From Bacteroidales bacterium (lineage in GTDB: Bacteria > Bacteroidota > Bacteroidia > Bacteroidales > UBA932), in the NCBI GenBank assembly GCA_018433265.1, contig JAHDRO010000122.1, positions 1 through 7,356 on the forward strand: a DNA stretch of 7,356 bases, read 5' to 3'. Shown here piece by piece: positions 6,826 to 7,356 of the stretch. A program made the position numbers and the translations under genes. The number at the start of each line of letters is the position of its first letter. Position 1 is the first letter of the stretch. A model generated the notes under the pieces. That model was not told where the DNA came from, ran no database searches, and worked only from the letters and a program-made list of their open reading frames with translations.

Positions 6826-7356
6826 TTATTTACCTTGTCTCCATCTACTAAAAAGCGACTCGCTTTTAGGAAAAATGCCTTTTCTTTTAGAACGAACATC
6901 TTCCACGATAAAAAAGGCCTGGGGATCATAACGGTTAATTAAATTTTCCACCTTCTTCATTGATTTCCTATCAATTACGGTTTCTACAATATCTACCTGA
7001 GCCTGAGATCCTTTTCCTGAAATACTAGTACCACCATATCCTTCGCTACTAAGTATATAAACAAGAGGCGAGCCTCCTTTCTGAGTAAAAATCCTAACGA
7101 GAAGAACTCCGTAAGCTATTTTTTGCTCAATTATTATGCCCACAAAATTGCCTGAGGCGTAGCCGGCTGCATAGGCAACATAAGAAAGCATCGAATTTGC
7201 TCTCGAAAAAATTTCAGATATCACCACAATCCAAATAAATACCTCAAAAAAACCGATAAGAGGAGCTTTATATTTTTCTCCCTTCGAAACAAAGATAATC
7301 CTGAGAGTACCAAGTGAGACATCTACTATTCGTCCAAAAAAAATAATGATAGGCAA
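6826..7356 (-). CDS. UPF0316 / DUF2179 (DUF5698) membrane protein, N-terminus cut by window edge
   Basis: Conserved membrane protein of unknown role. The visible 176 codons start with TTG at the right edge; in Bacteroidetes homologues the matching stretch is preceded by roughly 15-20 residues, so this TTG is probably an internal Leu and the true start is beyond the window. Membrane segments lie at about 1-22, 31-50 and 56-77 (numbering from the edge), with the motif FFGRIVDVSLGTLRIIFVSKG spanning residues 6-26. This is the DUF5698 part. A soluble C-terminal DUF2179 domain follows (about 85-155), including GYGGTSISGKG (107-116 region) and the typical DRKSMKKVENLINRYDPQAFFIVEDV, the fold also found at the end of YitT-type proteins. 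The tail (155-176) is basic. It is on the same strand as DUF134, 204 bp upstream of it, with a separate DUF134 promoter between, so the two are probably not one simple operon. Confidence 0.9.
   Translation of the reverse strand: MPIIIFFGRIVDVSLGTLRIIFVSKGEKYKAPLIGFFEVFIWIVVISEIFSRANSMLSYVAYAAGYASGNFVGIIIEQKIAYGVLLVRIFTQKGGSPLVYILSSEGYGGTSISGKGSQAQVDIVETVIDRKSMKKVENLINRYDPQAFFIVEDVRSKRKGIFPKSESLFSRWRQGK

Noticed and set aside
7354..7356. TTG at the right edge as the start codon of the UPF0316 gene
   Set aside because: The family has more N-terminal residues before this point; the codon most likely encodes an internal Leu.

Overview
The window reads as an AT-rich stretch of a Bacteroidetes chromosome, most likely order Bacteroidales. 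The evidence is an S46 dipeptidyl-peptidase, a large periplasmic M16 peptidase, a CusC/CzcC-type TolC protein without a lipobox, a DUF134 regulator and a UPF0316/DUF2179 membrane protein of the Bacteroidetes type. There are no clear Shine-Dalgarno sequences, and one promoter matches the Bacteroidetes -7 box TAnnTTTG. No species can be named from sequence alone. The mix looks like ordinary chromosome; I see no transposase, integrase, phage gene, CRISPR array, tRNA or rRNA.

Positions 1-4771 (+ strand) hold two exported-protease genes in tandem. The first is a 5'-truncated S46 dipeptidyl-peptidase of DPP7-like specificity. Its reading frame is open from the window edge but is cut by an in-frame TAA at 35-37, in the family's conserved 'DG-aromatic-WA' motif. 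After that stop the frame stays intact to 1879, with catalytic Asp and Ser in place, so the gene is a recent pseudogene, a polymorphism or a sequencing error. Twenty-four bases later comes an apparently complete M16 metallopeptidase with zinc site, signal peptide and C-terminal Arg/Tyr pair. Together they suggest periplasmic peptide breakdown for amino-acid use: M16 cutting oligopeptides internally and S46 removing dipeptides.

A 12-bp hairpin at 4802-4832 separates these genes from the convergent minus-strand half.

Positions 4837-7356 (minus strand, transcribed right to left) hold a UPF0316/DUF2179 membrane protein cut by the right edge, a DUF134 HTH/zinc-ribbon regulator and a TolC-family outer-membrane channel. 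The DUF134 gene has the best-supported promoter: a perfect -7 box, with a 14-bp palindrome (TGAACA-TT-TGTTCA) where the -33 element should be. The TolC gene has a perfect 10-bp tandem repeat and an 11-bp palindrome directly before its start codon. No RND pump or membrane-fusion partner for TolC, and no NifX/NifB-like partner for DUF134, is inside the window.

I found no clear evidence of a new multi-gene system. The points most worth checking are the nonsense codon in the S46 gene, the operator-like palindrome on the DUF134 promoter, and the repeat/palindrome leader of the TolC gene.
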